64,000 nt of DNA from CAYQQR01 sp964420035 (GCA_964420035.1 CAYQQR010000015.1:1-64000); one strand, 5' to 3'; numbered from the stretch's first letter, positions 33,969 through 43,796 are shown. The notes: generated by a model not told the origin, from the letters alone. A program made the numbers and translations.

Positions 33969-36251
33969 TTATCGGCTAAGCTCCGTCGTAAAGGGGACCC
34001 TGAGCACCACCACCACATTCCTTCCCATATTGTGATATCCCAGGGGTTTCAGGGTAGATAAGTGATCGATGTAAGCCGTGTTGAAGATATTCCGAAGATT
34101 CACATCCAGCTCCACATGTTGGGACCTGAGTGACAGATCCATCCCAATCCCCGCATGCATCAATGCATAGTTACCGGTTTTGGTTTCAAAGCGGGAAGGA
34201 TGATCCTGGTCCTGAACAAATTCGCCGGCCAGCTTGAGGAATATTTTACTTTTCTGCAACAGTTTGTCTGAATGGACTTTCAGTTCCGCACGAAATTTGT
34301 TTTGCGGAATAAAAGGCAAATTTCCGCCATCTCCGGTTCTCCTTCCACGGATATAATTATAGCTTCCTTTCAGGTTCATCCAGTTAAGGGGAACCACTTC
34401 CAGGATGGTCTCAAAACCATGGATCATGGCATCTTCCTGTTGATAACGGTAAATATCCAGTCCTTCAGCAGTGGTATCGGCAGTATAATCCAGGAAAATG
34501 TATTGGTCAATATAATTAAGATAACCTGCAAGATCGAACATGATGCGTTTCCTGTGAAAATGAATACTGGCATCCAGTTCATAATTTCGCTGGGGGACCA
34601 GATTACGGTTTCCCTGCTCATAGCGAACCCCATGTTCCCCGTCCTGGGTCAGTTCCGCCAGGCTGGGCGAACGGTAGGCCGATGCCAGGTTTCCCCGGAT
34701 CAGCAGGCCTTCAATGACTTCATACGTTGCCCCCAGGGAACCGCTGAGATTTCCATAATAAGTGTTCAGTGAAGGTAAAAGTTCTTCTTGATGATCTCCT
34801 TCTTCATGACCGGGCTCTTCCTCGTGGCTGTGTCCGGATCTTTCCTGCTCCGGGACCCGGATGAAACGGTTGTCGAAACGAATGCCGAATTGAAAATGCA
34901 GGTCTTCGCTGAAATCATGTTGGAGCATACCGAAGACCCCCAGGTCATTCATGGTATAATCGGGTAAAACCCGGTTGGGTGCTTCAAAATTACGGTTCTT
35001 TTGGGTGAGTCCCTGTACCGCCAGGATGAATTCCGAAAAAGAAGAGAAGACATAATTGACCCTGCCTTCATACGAAAAGGTTCGCAGGGTCATATGTACC
35101 GCCGGATCCTCTTTTGATTGGGTCACCAATTGCCGGACATTATGCTGATAAGCCAGGTTCAGCCGTACTTTAAAGGGATCGGAGAACCAGGCGTTGTTCA
35201 AACCCAGAAGGTGATTGTCCAGGTCCTGGTACCAATAACGATTGACCCGCTCATTGTCTTCGACCAGCAGAACGGAAGCTTCGTTGGCCAACCCGGGCTT
35301 GAGTTTTTGGTACTCGTAATTAAGCCGGTGGGTGGTTTTTGCGGTCCGGTATCCCAGGTATGTTTTGATATCCCGGTGGTTGAAGCGGGTATTCGGAACA
35401 GTCCGGTCCTTACCTGAGATGTAGTCCTGATGACTGCCGGTTCCGCCGCGCAATCCCCAGCTGAAAAGATCATGCGTTCCCTGCAAACCAAAACCTGCCC
35501 GGTTTCCCTGGGTGTTGGAATGGTACTTCAGGCGACCTTCTCCCTGGAGGGATTGGTTGGGGGCCGTATGGTCGTGGACCAGGTTGATGACCCCGCCCAT
35601 GGCGTCCGATCCGTAAAGCAAGGAGGCAGGACCTTTGATCACCTCCACCTGTTCCAATCCGCCCTCACTGAGCAGGTAAGGATGGTTTTCGGAGAACTGG
35701 TAATTTTCCATGCGGATACCGTTGTTCAGCACCAGGATGTTGGAGGTGGACAGACCCCGGATCACGGGGGTCACCACCGATCCGCCCCGGCTGATCATAT
35801 CCACACCGGGCAGATAGGTGATCTGTTCGATCAGGGTGGGATCTCCGAGCCGGCTCATTTCCCTGGTTTTAACCAGTTCTATCTTGATGGCGTTGTCATG
35901 TTGCGAAGCGTGGCGCCCGCCGGATAGGACCACTTCTTTGGCGGTCATGACCGAGGGAACGAGCCGGATCTCCAGTTCCTTTGATTGATCCCCGGTCTCA
36001 ATCGGCTCAAGGTAGGTGCGGTAACCCATGAAGGAGATCTGCAAGATAAAACGGGAAGCCGGGATATCCTTGATCTCGAATGTTCCTTCCGGAGTACTTA
36101 TCGTCCCCATTTCAAATTCCGGGATGTAGACATTGGCTCCGGGAAGCGGCTTTCCTGTTTCGTCCAAAACCTTTCCGGAGATATTGTATTGTGCACGCGT
36201 GATCAGGGATGATCCCAGGAGGATCAAACCCAGATAAAAGAATTTTTTCAT
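33969..36251 (-). CDS. TonB-dependent receptor with His-rich segment
   Basis: A 760-residue receptor with signal peptide, an N-terminal carboxypeptidase-like beta-sandwich (NISGKVLDETGKPLPGANVYIPE), a plug (VEVIKGPASLLYGSDAMGGVINLV) and a barrel. A His/Glu-rich extracellular-loop stretch, SGHSHEEEPGHEEGDHQEE, lies at about 34787-34849 and suggests binding of zinc, copper or a similar metal ion. In ZnuD-type zinc receptors His-rich loops serve this role. The adjacent upstream gene encodes a His-rich secreted peptide, supporting metal acquisition. Substrate is inferred. Confidence 0.92.
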   Translation of the reverse strand: MKKFFYLGLILLGSSLITRAQYNISGKVLDETGKPLPGANVYIPEFEMGTISTPEGTFEIKDIPASRFILQISFMGYRTYLEPIETGDQSKELEIRLVPSVMTAKEVVLSGGRHASQHDNAIKIELVKTREMSRLGDPTLIEQITYLPGVDMISRGGSVVTPVIRGLSTSNILVLNNGIRMENYQFSENHPYLLSEGGLEQVEVIKGPASLLYGSDAMGGVINLVHDHTAPNQSLQGEGRLKYHSNTQGNRAGFGLQGTHDLFSWGLRGGTGSHQDYISGKDRTVPNTRFNHRDIKTYLGYRTAKTTHRLNYEYQKLKPGLANEASVLLVEDNERVNRYWYQDLDNHLLGLNNAWFSDPFKVRLNLAYQHNVRQLVTQSKEDPAVHMTLRTFSYEGRVNYVFSSFSEFILAVQGLTQKNRNFEAPNRVLPDYTMNDLGVFGMLQHDFSEDLHFQFGIRFDNRFIRVPEQERSGHSHEEEPGHEEGDHQEELLPSLNTYYGNLSGSLGATYEVIEGLLIRGNLASAYRSPSLAELTQDGEHGVRYEQGNRNLVPQRNYELDASIHFHRKRIMFDLAGYLNYIDQYIFLDYTADTTAEGLDIYRYQQEDAMIHGFETILEVVPLNWMNLKGSYNYIRGRRTGDGGNLPFIPQNKFRAELKVHSDKLLQKSKIFLKLAGEFVQDQDHPSRFETKTGNYALMHAGIGMDLSLRSQHVELDVNLRNIFNTAYIDHLSTLKPLGYHNMGRNVVVVLRVPFTTELSR

Positions 36252-36308
36252 AATGAATGGCCTGTTGCGGTTATTGAATTGTTAATTGAAGGAAAAGGAT
36301 CAAAAAAA

Positions 36309-36635
36309 TCAGCCTGCAACAGGCGGCGCTCTCAGGAGGGTGGAATTTCCGGTGTAATTTATGAAAGGTACTTCGGGATGATAAACGGTAAAGTGAACCA
36401 GGGGAACCTGCTCTTGTGTGCTTACATTTTCATCCTGAAGGTCAAAAATAGTGAATTCATAGTCGCAAATGGGGCAGGTCTCGTGGTGATGGTTAAAATG
36501 CGCTTCCTGCTCAGCAGAATGGTCACAGAAATGATCTCCGTGATGGTGATGCAGGATGTGGACCGGCTGAAAAACCAAGGGAAACTCGATCACCAGGGTA
36601 AAAAACAATACGATATGACGGGCTGTTTTTTTCAC
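36309..36635 (-). CDS. Small His-rich exported protein
   Basis: A 108-residue protein with an N-terminal hydrophobic signal, a His tract (ILHHHHGDHFCDH, His29-32), EAHFNHHHETCPICDYEF with a CxxC at 54-57, and a C-terminal tail. The density of His and Cys indicates metal binding. It is directly upstream of the TonB receptor gene on the same strand (57-bp gap), so the two are likely co-transcribed. It resembles small periplasmic metal-carrier proteins seen next to metal receptors in Bacteroidota. Name not recognised. Confidence 0.8.
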   Translation of the reverse strand: MKKTARHIVLFFTLVIEFPLVFQPVHILHHHHGDHFCDHSAEQEAHFNHHHETCPICDYEFTIFDLQDENVSTQEQVPLVHFTVYHPEVPFINYTGNSTLLRAPPVAG

Positions 36636-36717
36636 GAATAAATACCGGATGCAAAGGTATTAAATTAATTATAGTAATAAGAATATGTGATTTTTTTTTT
36701 GCCATCGTCAGAATTTC

Positions 36718-36740
36718 AACCACCCCCCTTTTTGCTGGCG
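36718..36740 (+). repeat. Dispersed 23-bp repeat, copy 1
   Basis: A 23-base stretch (A2C2A C6 T5 then GCTGGCG) identical to 43797-43819. It lies in the gap between the His-rich gene and the sensory operon, and looks like part of a longer intergenic repeat. Confidence 0.6.
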
Positions 36741-36777
36741 TTGGCAGCATGCCGAAAATACCCGTTTCATTCACAAT

Positions 36778-38721
36778 TTAATTTTGTTTTGAAGTTACTT
36801 CCGAGATAAGTTTCAGCAGATCGTTCTTTTTTATGGGTTTGGCAATATAGTGATCGCAGCCTGCCTCGATTGCCTTTTCCATGTCTTCTTCAAAAGCGTA
36901 AGCGGTTTGAGCGATAATAACAGATTTTTTATTAAACTTCCTGATCTTACGGGTGGCTTCGTAACCGTTGAGCACGGGTATTCGGATGTCCATCAGGATA
37001 ATGTCGATATCCCGGTGTTTCCTGCAAATTTCAACTGCTTCACGGCCTGTTTCAGCTTGAATTATTTGGCAGTTCTTTTCTTTTAACAAAGTCTCCAGGT
37101 ATAATATACTTGGTTCATCATCTTCCACGATCAAGATTTTCAGTTTATTGTCCAGATCTTCAGACTTTGAATGTTGGGCGGGGATTTTATAACCGGGAGA
37201 CCCTGTGTCACTCCTATACAAAGGAAGGGTAAAAAAGAAGGTCGATCCTTTGCCGGGTTTGGATTCCAGCCATATTGCCCCTCCCAGCAATTCGGTATAC
37301 GCCTTGGCAACGGACAGACCGAGTCCGGCACCCTCGTGGCTTCTTGTCATACTTATGTCACTCTGAACAAAGCGGTTGAATATGGCTTCCTTTTTTTCTT
37401 CATCCACCCCGATACCCGTATCGCGAACGTAAAATTCCAGCAATTCTCCTTTAAGCCTGCAGCCCAGTTCTATTTTTCCTTGGTTTGTGTACTTTATCGC
37501 GTTTTTGATCAGGTTGTTCAGAATGGAGTTCAGCTTTTTACTGTCGATCATGATATGGGTCAGCGATGAAGGCAGTTTGTTGTTTAACTTGAAATCAAGG
37601 CCTTTTTGCTCAGCCTGGTGTCTGAAAAAGCTGAACAGGTTTTCCAGCACTTCCGTCAGGTTCGTATCTGCTATATAGATTTTTTCCTGACCGGTCTCGA
37701 TCTTTGAAATATCGATCAGATCATTGATGGTATCCAGCATGCGGTGACTTGCTTTCCGGATTATTTCAATGTATTCCTTCTGCTTTTCATGACTTAGTCC
37801 GTGATCCTTGAGCAATTCAGTGAAACCCATTATCCCGTTCATGGGCGTGCGAATTTCATGGCTCACGTTGGCCAGGAAAGCCGTTTTCAGCCGGTCGCTT
37901 TCCTCAGCCTTTTCCTTGGCGGTTTTCAGCTCATCAATAAGCTTCTTACTTTTGCTAATATCGCGTATTATACCCTGCGTTGCAATCCCGTCTTTGTATT
38001 TTATATAGGTTACTGAAGTTTCGGCTATGATCCGGGTATTGTTTTTTGCCAGAGCCGTGAATTCATAGCGCAGATCAATCTTCTCGCCCTTTTTGATCTT
38101 CCGGAGACGTTCCCTGATCAGATCCCTGCTTTCCGGGGCCACCAAATCCAGAAAATCAAAACCATGCGCGTGTAATTCTTCAAAGGAATAGCCGAAAAGT
38201 TCTTCGAATTTCTTGTTCACGATCTCGAACTTTCCCCTGTACAGAAGGTATATGGCGTCATTGGAGTTCTCGATCAGGGAGCGGTATTTTTCTTCACTTT
38301 CACGTAAACGGTTCTTCATCATCTCTTTTTCCTTCCAGATCCTGGTTTTTTCAAGTACTTCCAGTATGGAGAACGGAAGACGCTTGATCTTTTCCTTGAT
38401 CACGTAATCGTCGGCCCCCGATTTCATACAATTTACCGCTGTTTCTTCGTTCATTGAGCCGGTAAAAACAATGAACGGGATGTGTTTGTTTACAGACTTC
38501 GCGATCTTCAGGGCCTTCATCCCGTCAAAAGAGGGCATGGAATAATCCGAGATCACGATATCGGGTTTAAAAGTATCCAGTTGTTTTCTGAAATCTTCTT
38601 CGTTATCGGCCACCTGATAAACGAAATCGATATTTTCTCTTTTGATCTCGTGTACGGCCATTTCCACGTCCACGGAAAGATCTTCGACAAACAATATTCT
38701 GATGGATTTTTTTTGCATCAT
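36778..38721 (-). CDS. Hybrid histidine kinase with two receiver domains
   Basis: A 647-residue protein: N-terminal receiver (ILFVEDLSVDVEMA; phospho site in IVISDYSMPSFDG), PAS domain (residues about 145-255), H-box LANVSHEIRTPMNGIMGF, ATPase N-box NNLIKNAIKYTNQG, G-box GAGLGLSVAK, and a C-terminal receiver (ILIVEDDEPSILYLETLL; IILMDIRIPVLNGYEA). It is cytosolic, without membrane helices. Last gene of a four-gene sensory operon; the N-terminal receiver lets it listen to other kinases. Confidence 0.94.
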   Translation of the reverse strand: MMQKKSIRILFVEDLSVDVEMAVHEIKRENIDFVYQVADNEEDFRKQLDTFKPDIVISDYSMPSFDGMKALKIAKSVNKHIPFIVFTGSMNEETAVNCMKSGADDYVIKEKIKRLPFSILEVLEKTRIWKEKEMMKNRLRESEEKYRSLIENSNDAIYLLYRGKFEIVNKKFEELFGYSFEELHAHGFDFLDLVAPESRDLIRERLRKIKKGEKIDLRYEFTALAKNNTRIIAETSVTYIKYKDGIATQGIIRDISKSKKLIDELKTAKEKAEESDRLKTAFLANVSHEIRTPMNGIMGFTELLKDHGLSHEKQKEYIEIIRKASHRMLDTINDLIDISKIETGQEKIYIADTNLTEVLENLFSFFRHQAEQKGLDFKLNNKLPSSLTHIMIDSKKLNSILNNLIKNAIKYTNQGKIELGCRLKGELLEFYVRDTGIGVDEEKKEAIFNRFVQSDISMTRSHEGAGLGLSVAKAYTELLGGAIWLESKPGKGSTFFFTLPLYRSDTGSPGYKIPAQHSKSEDLDNKLKILIVEDDEPSILYLETLLKEKNCQIIQAETGREAVEICRKHRDIDIILMDIRIPVLNGYEATRKIRKFNKKSVIIAQTAYAFEEDMEKAIEAGCDHYIAKPIKKNDLLKLISEVTSKQN

Positions 38722-38826
38722 TACTGTTTTTACCTTCTTTTTTATCTCATGAATGCCTTATATTTATCAGAACAGGTATCTTTCACGCGCCTGTTTTCTT
38801 CGGTGTCCTTAAGCGATTCAGGTGAG

Positions 38827-39267
38827 TCATGGCTGCTGGTTCAGCAACAACCAGTAAAGCCCCAGTTCTTTAACGGCATCCACAAACTTTTTAAAGTCAA
38901 CGGGCTTGACGATGTAGCTGTTGACCCCCAGCTTGTAACTGTTCAGCATGTCTGATTCTTCCTTGGAAGAAGTGAGGATGATCACGGGGATCATCTTGGT
39001 TTCCTGATTTTCCTTGATTTGCTTCAAAACTTCCAGTCCGTCAACTTTTGGAAGCTTCAGATCAAGAAGGATGATTTTCGGGCGTGATGTTTTTTGCCTG
39101 GAAGAAAATTTGCCCCGGGCAAAGATAAAATCCAGTGCCTCTTCACCGTCGCCGACAACCAGCACGTTATTCGCCAGTTTGTTCTTCTTGAGCGCCCTGA
39201 GGGCCATTTCTGCATCATCCCGGTTATCTTCCACGATAAGGATCTCGATCTCGTTCAGTTTGTTCAT
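38827..39267 (-). CDS. Single-domain response regulator (Rcp1-like)
   Basis: A 146-residue receiver without output domain: acidic patch EDNRDDAEMALRALKKN, phospho-acceptor in KIILLDLKLPKVDGLEVL, SxxxE loop and LYS in YIVKPVDFKKF. The layout (EDN-DDAEM, LLDLKLPK) is that of the Rcp1/cyanobacterial-phytochrome response-regulator type. It lies three bases after the gene for the kinase with a periplasmic binding domain (stop/start region 39267-39271), so it is its likely partner. Confidence 0.93.
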   Translation of the reverse strand: MNKLNEIEILIVEDNRDDAEMALRALKKNKLANNVLVVGDGEEALDFIFARGKFSSRQKTSRPKIILLDLKLPKVDGLEVLKQIKENQETKMIPVIILTSSKEESDMLNSYKLGVNSYIVKPVDFKKFVDAVKELGLYWLLLNQQP

Positions 39268-39270
39268 AGT

Positions 39271-41091
39271 TTATTTTTTATGGTTGACTTCAGGGTTTTT
39301 CGCGGGAAGTGAAAAATAAAAGCAAGCCCCTTCGTTGGTCTTTCCTTCCGCCCACACTTCGCCCCCGTGCCGGTTGATGATGCGTTTCACGATTGCCAGG
39401 CCCACACCGGACCCGGTGTATTCTTCGTCCTTGTGCAGACGTTGAAAGACCTCGAATAATTTATGATTGTATTTATCATCGAATCCTGCGCCATGATCCC
39501 TGACATGATAAATGATGCGGTCATCTTTCTTCTCGTATCCCACTTCGACCTTTTTGATTTTCGACCGGGCGCTGTATTTCAGGGCATTGCTCAAAAGATT
39601 TTGCCAGACGATCTTTATGAGGGACAGATCACAAAAGGCCGGGGGCAAACTGCCTACCCTGATCTCGAAATCGTTCTTTTTCCGGTTGTTTGCAATCTCA
39701 TCATATACAGAAGCGGCCACTGCAGCCATATCCACATCCATTCGCTTGATATCCGTCCTCGACAAACGCGAGTAGTTCAGCAGATCGGTGATGAACCGGT
39801 CCATTTTGGTTGTGTTTTGCCGGATCGTGTTGATATAGCGTATCCCCTCCTGGTCAAGCCGGGGCCCGTATTCTTCGAGCAGGAACCCTGAAAAGCCGTT
39901 GATGGCACGCAGCGGGGACCTGAGATCGTGAGACACGGAATAGGAAAATGCTTCCAGCTCCCGGTTGGACAGTTCGAGTTTCTGCTTTTGCTCCTCGAGT
40001 TCCCTGGTTATCTGGTTGAGGTCCTCTACCATGTAAAGCATGGCCTTGTTGCGATCATCGATTTTTTCTAGCTGTTCCTTGAGCTGTGCCGTGCGCGTGA
40101 CAATTTGTTCCTCAAGTTTGTTTTTCAGTTCTGTCAGCTCGGCCTCTGTTTTTTTTCGCTCCTTGATTTCTTCATTCAGGGTCTTCGTTCGTTTTCTGAC
40201 CTGCCGGCGGAGGATCAGGATATACAGGAAAGCCGTGATCAAAGAGAAAGGCAGGATGGTATAAAAAACAATCCTGAGAACATCCCGGGGTGAAAGTTCT
40301 TCCTTGATCTTGGGGCCGAACCATTTATGGTGCAGTTCTTCATAGGTATCATTGGCAATGACGATGGATAATCCTTCATTCAGACGATCAAGCAATTGCC
40401 TGTCCCCTTCGCGTACGGCAAAACAAAAATCCTGCCGGAATTGCCGCAATTGAATATCAAGAACCTCAATAGATATCAGTCCCAGTTCTTCAATAAGGTG
40501 CAGGCCGGTTATTCGTTGTGTGATCACGGCATCGTACCGGCCCGCGGCAAGTTCCTTGAAAGCTTCTTCAAAAGTGTTGGTTGTATATATTTTATTTGAA
40601 ATGTTGGCGCGCCGTACAAATTCTTCGGCATTGTCGCCTTTCATCACAACGATCTCTTTGTTTTCCAGGTCTTTGACAAAGCCGGTCCCCTTTGTTCCCT
40701 TCCTGACAAACACGCCCCCGTGTAAGGAAAGGTAAGGCATGGTGAAGTCAAAAAGCTCTTCCCGCTCCGGGGTCCTGCCCACCAGGGGGAGGGCGTCGAT
40801 CTTTCCGGCGGCAAGATCGGTTTTTATCCTGTTCCAGATGCCGATCTTGATATTAACGTGCAAACCGACAGCTTCTGCTGCTGACCTGAAAAGATCGATG
40901 GAGAATCCATCGGCCTTTCCGTCCTCATTCACTAAACAGAAAGGAGGGTAATCCGGATCGGATGCAATGGTTATGGTATCTTTTTCTGAATATGGTGGTG
41001 TAACCTCTTCATCCGGCCATGCTGACAGGTCAATGTTTAGACCCGCGATGAAAAGTAACAGCAGACAGCATTTATTAATTGCAGGCATCAT
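39271..41091 (-). CDS. Sensor kinase with periplasmic amino-acid-binding-type domain
   Basis: A 606-residue protein with signal peptide, a solute-binding domain of the SBP_bac_3 type (TITIASDPDYPPFCLVNEDGKADGFSIDLF; ALPLVGRTPEREELFDFTMPYL; TQRITGLHLIEELGL) to about residue 250, a membrane helix near 270, a coiled coil and a kinase end with H-box SYSVSHDLRSPLRAINGFSGFL and G-box VGLAIVKRIINRHGGEV. It likely senses a small periplasmic amine, amino acid or acid. Its start overlaps the PocR/PAS gene by 17 bp. Confidence 0.93.
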   Translation of the reverse strand: MMPAINKCCLLLLFIAGLNIDLSAWPDEEVTPPYSEKDTITIASDPDYPPFCLVNEDGKADGFSIDLFRSAAEAVGLHVNIKIGIWNRIKTDLAAGKIDALPLVGRTPEREELFDFTMPYLSLHGGVFVRKGTKGTGFVKDLENKEIVVMKGDNAEEFVRRANISNKIYTTNTFEEAFKELAAGRYDAVITQRITGLHLIEELGLISIEVLDIQLRQFRQDFCFAVREGDRQLLDRLNEGLSIVIANDTYEELHHKWFGPKIKEELSPRDVLRIVFYTILPFSLITAFLYILILRRQVRKRTKTLNEEIKERKKTEAELTELKNKLEEQIVTRTAQLKEQLEKIDDRNKAMLYMVEDLNQITRELEEQKQKLELSNRELEAFSYSVSHDLRSPLRAINGFSGFLLEEYGPRLDQEGIRYINTIRQNTTKMDRFITDLLNYSRLSRTDIKRMDVDMAAVAASVYDEIANNRKKNDFEIRVGSLPPAFCDLSLIKIVWQNLLSNALKYSARSKIKKVEVGYEKKDDRIIYHVRDHGAGFDDKYNHKLFEVFQRLHKDEEYTGSGVGLAIVKRIINRHGGEVWAEGKTNEGACFYFSLPAKNPEVNHKK

Positions 41092-43543
41092 TTTTTTTCT
41101 TTAACCTGTCGATCTCATCCCTGAGTTCCTTGATCCGGAATTCCCGTTCGATGGTGGCCTCCCGGAACCTTTCCAACTCGCCGATCCTTTTTTTAAGCTG
41201 TTTTGTTTTCGATTCAACCAGTTTTTTAAGTTCGTTTTTTATATTACGCAGTTCTTGTTCAGCCCGATTGCGTTCGGTAATATCCAAAAGAGAGGCCACG
41301 CTGGTATCCGTGCCGGGGATCATGTCGATGAACAGGTGGATTTGCTTTATGTTCCTGTTCCTGTCCATGAACCTGAATTCATACTCCCTTAATGCCCTGT
41401 CTTTATTTTTTCTCCTCAACTGATGCTGTTCGAGCATTCTTTCAAGATCTTCCCGGACAACAAATTCCATCCAGGTTTTTTTATTCTGAATCTCTTCAAT
41501 CGGGTAACCGGCCAGGGATGCAAATTTGTTGTTGGCCAGGGAAATGGTGCCGTCTTTTTCTATCATGCATGTCGCGGCCCCCGTGTTCTCGAACACGGTA
41601 CGGTATTTTTTTTCGCTTTCCCGTCCTGCCGTTTCCGAGTGCTTGAGTTCCGTGATATCCATGGCCATGCTGATAACAAGCTGCCGGCCCTCGGCAGATT
41701 TGCCCAGTGGAGCCGAGCTGAACAACCAGTAACGCTTTTCCCCTAATTTTGTGATTATTTCGTATTCCCCTTCGTCCTTTCTTTTATTCAACTTGTATAA
41801 GCGGTTGATATCCCTGATCACGGAACTTTTCTTCTCCCTGTATGCCAGGCTGATCCACTGGTCGACACTTTTTATTTCATCACCGGAATATCCTGAAATT
41901 TCTTCCCAGGCTTTGTTGACAAGGATGACCTCACGGTCATCCGCCTGGATCATTGCCGGGAAGGGAGCGTTGTAAACTGCGGTTCTGAATTTCTTTTCAC
42001 TTTCCTCCAGCTCTTTCCGTACACGGTATTCATCGCTGACATCCCTGAAGACCATGACCATGCCCGTGATCTGCCCCCGGGAATTCTTAATAGGTGATCC
42101 CGAGTCAGCGATTTGATACTCTTTACCGTTTTTTGAGATCAATTTGGTATGGTTCGCCAGTCCTCTCACGGTTCCCGTTTTAAGCACCATCTTGAGAGGA
42201 TTCTCGGCTGTTTTTCCCGTGCGGGTATCACTGATCCTGAAAATTTTCTCCAGGGGCCGGTTTACAGCCCTATGGAATTTCCAGCCGGTGAGTTTTTCCG
42301 CAACCGGGTTAATGCTTGTTACCATTCCCTGCATATCCGTGGTAATTACTGCATCACCTATGGAATTCAACGTTGTTCGCAGGTTCTTCTCCGTTTCACG
42401 CGAAGCGTTTCGCGTGAGCCTGGCTTCGATCATATCGCCCAGGAGCAGGGCGGATTTACGGATCCGTTTTTTGGCGTAATCGATGATAAATTCCGGACGT
42501 GCCTGGTAGGCCTCTGACTGCTTTCGCAGCTCTTCCACGGGGATCTTGTAGTTTCCTGACAGCTCGCGCAACTTTTCATCCTCCCTTGGCGGGGTTCCGT
42601 ATCCGAAGTTGATGGCTCCCGCGATTTTACCTTGTACATGAACAGGGACGGCATATAGTCTGATCCCCCCGTTACATTCCACATCCACGGGTTTCCCGGT
42701 GTCAATTGATTTAAGTGATGAATCCGTCCAGCAGGATTCATGACACAACCATTTTCCGCTTTTCAGCGCTTTCCTGTTATCACGGGTTCCGCAAAGCTTA
42801 CGGGATGCAACATCCATCATCCGGCACCAGCCGCTTGAAAACAGTCCCAGTGCATAATCCCCGTTGCGCTCATATATGGCAGCGGAAGATTCCAGGAGGT
42901 TCAAATATTCCGACGCGATATCCCTGAGCTGCTCCTTTCCGATTAATGACAGGATCTGACCCTTTTGGTTCAGCGAACTGAGGTCGCCGTATTCCGGAAC
43001 ATAATCTTCTTTTCCCGGTTCCCCGGCCCGCAACATCCATTCGATCCGGCGCAATTTGCTGTCGTTATCCCGGCGTTTCAGGAACTGGCTCAGATTTCGC
43101 GTGATCGTGTCGATCAGGTACCGTTCTTCTCTCAGGAAGGGTCCTTCATCGGACCGGGGCATTTCTTCCAGGTAAAAAACCTCAAGACTGCCGCGATACT
43201 TTTCATCAACAACTATCTTACTTCTTAGCTTCCAGTCCGTTTCCCTGAAATTACCGGTCTTGTATTCCTTATCCTCATACAGGATACGGGCGCAGGTGAT
43301 ATCGGGGTACTGCCAGGCAGGAGGTATGGAATCTACCAGGGACATGAAAAGCTCTTCTTCTGTTATATCCGTTTGTTCCGTCAGCCTGGCGAGTCCGTAC
43401 AGGCAATTCAGTTCCTTGATGCGTTCTTTAAGTGCCGCCTGAGTTTGCAGGGCGCTTTCAGCCAGCTTTTCCAGCTCGGTGTTTCTGGCCCTCAGGCGTT
43501 CAATTTTTTTTGCCGCGGTATCAGGATCATTCGAAATGCTCAT
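41075..43543 (-). CDS. PocR-PAS sensory protein without kinase domain
   Basis: An 822-residue cytosolic protein: coiled coil (1-50), a GAF-like region, a PocR ligand domain (LGLFSSGWCRMMDVASRKLCG ... CHESC ... CNGGIRLYAVPVHVQGKIAGAINFGYG, about 225-345), three PAS domains (about 385-505, 515-640, 650-765) and a final coiled coil of the FREATIEREFRIKELRDEID type. Histidine-kinase H, N and G boxes are absent, so it must act through a partner. The next gene, overlapping by 17 bp, encodes a kinase with only a short linker, a plausible partner. Confidence 0.85.
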   Translation of the reverse strand: MSISNDPDTAAKKIERLRARNTELEKLAESALQTQAALKERIKELNCLYGLARLTEQTDITEEELFMSLVDSIPPAWQYPDITCARILYEDKEYKTGNFRETDWKLRSKIVVDEKYRGSLEVFYLEEMPRSDEGPFLREERYLIDTITRNLSQFLKRRDNDSKLRRIEWMLRAGEPGKEDYVPEYGDLSSLNQKGQILSLIGKEQLRDIASEYLNLLESSAAIYERNGDYALGLFSSGWCRMMDVASRKLCGTRDNRKALKSGKWLCHESCWTDSSLKSIDTGKPVDVECNGGIRLYAVPVHVQGKIAGAINFGYGTPPREDEKLRELSGNYKIPVEELRKQSEAYQARPEFIIDYAKKRIRKSALLLGDMIEARLTRNASRETEKNLRTTLNSIGDAVITTDMQGMVTSINPVAEKLTGWKFHRAVNRPLEKIFRISDTRTGKTAENPLKMVLKTGTVRGLANHTKLISKNGKEYQIADSGSPIKNSRGQITGMVMVFRDVSDEYRVRKELEESEKKFRTAVYNAPFPAMIQADDREVILVNKAWEEISGYSGDEIKSVDQWISLAYREKKSSVIRDINRLYKLNKRKDEGEYEIITKLGEKRYWLFSSAPLGKSAEGRQLVISMAMDITELKHSETAGRESEKKYRTVFENTGAATCMIEKDGTISLANNKFASLAGYPIEEIQNKKTWMEFVVREDLERMLEQHQLRRKNKDRALREYEFRFMDRNRNIKQIHLFIDMIPGTDTSVASLLDITERNRAEQELRNIKNELKKLVESKTKQLKKRIGELERFREATIEREFRIKELRDEIDRLKKKNDACN

Positions 43544-43696
43544 AATTCAACGGTAAACTTACTGAATCAGACTATTTTTATAAATCTTCCAAACATATCC
43601 AAGTTACAAATTTTTATTAAATTACTAAACTGATTTTCAGCATCATGAGGTTTTCAATGAAAAGATTACCCGAGCGATGGTCTGGTAAGCAGGCGG

Positions 43697-43778
43697 ATGG
43701 CCCGTCGTCAGTTGCCGAAGGTCGGGAATAATGAACAAGGAACTCCGGGACCAGATTGAACGGCTGAAGGGCAATTAA
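43697..43778 (+). pseudogene. Possible remnant of a sensor protein C-terminus
   Basis: In the 455-bp gap between the sensory operon and the V-ATPase operon (43544-43998) no full gene is seen. A mini-frame ATG at 43731 reads MNKELRDQIERLKGN then stop, strikingly like the C-terminal coiled coil of the PocR-PAS protein (KELRDEIDRLKKKN). It may be the last bases of a lost sensor gene. The rest of the gap holds a dispersed repeat (43797-43935) and a terminator-like hairpin. Confidence 0.3.
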
Positions 43779-43796
43779 TACTAATGCCTCCTAAAA

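Noticed and set aside
36523..36774. 83-codon minus-strand frame before the His-rich protein
   Set aside because: Runs through a dispersed repeat and overlaps the better-supported His-rich gene out of frame.
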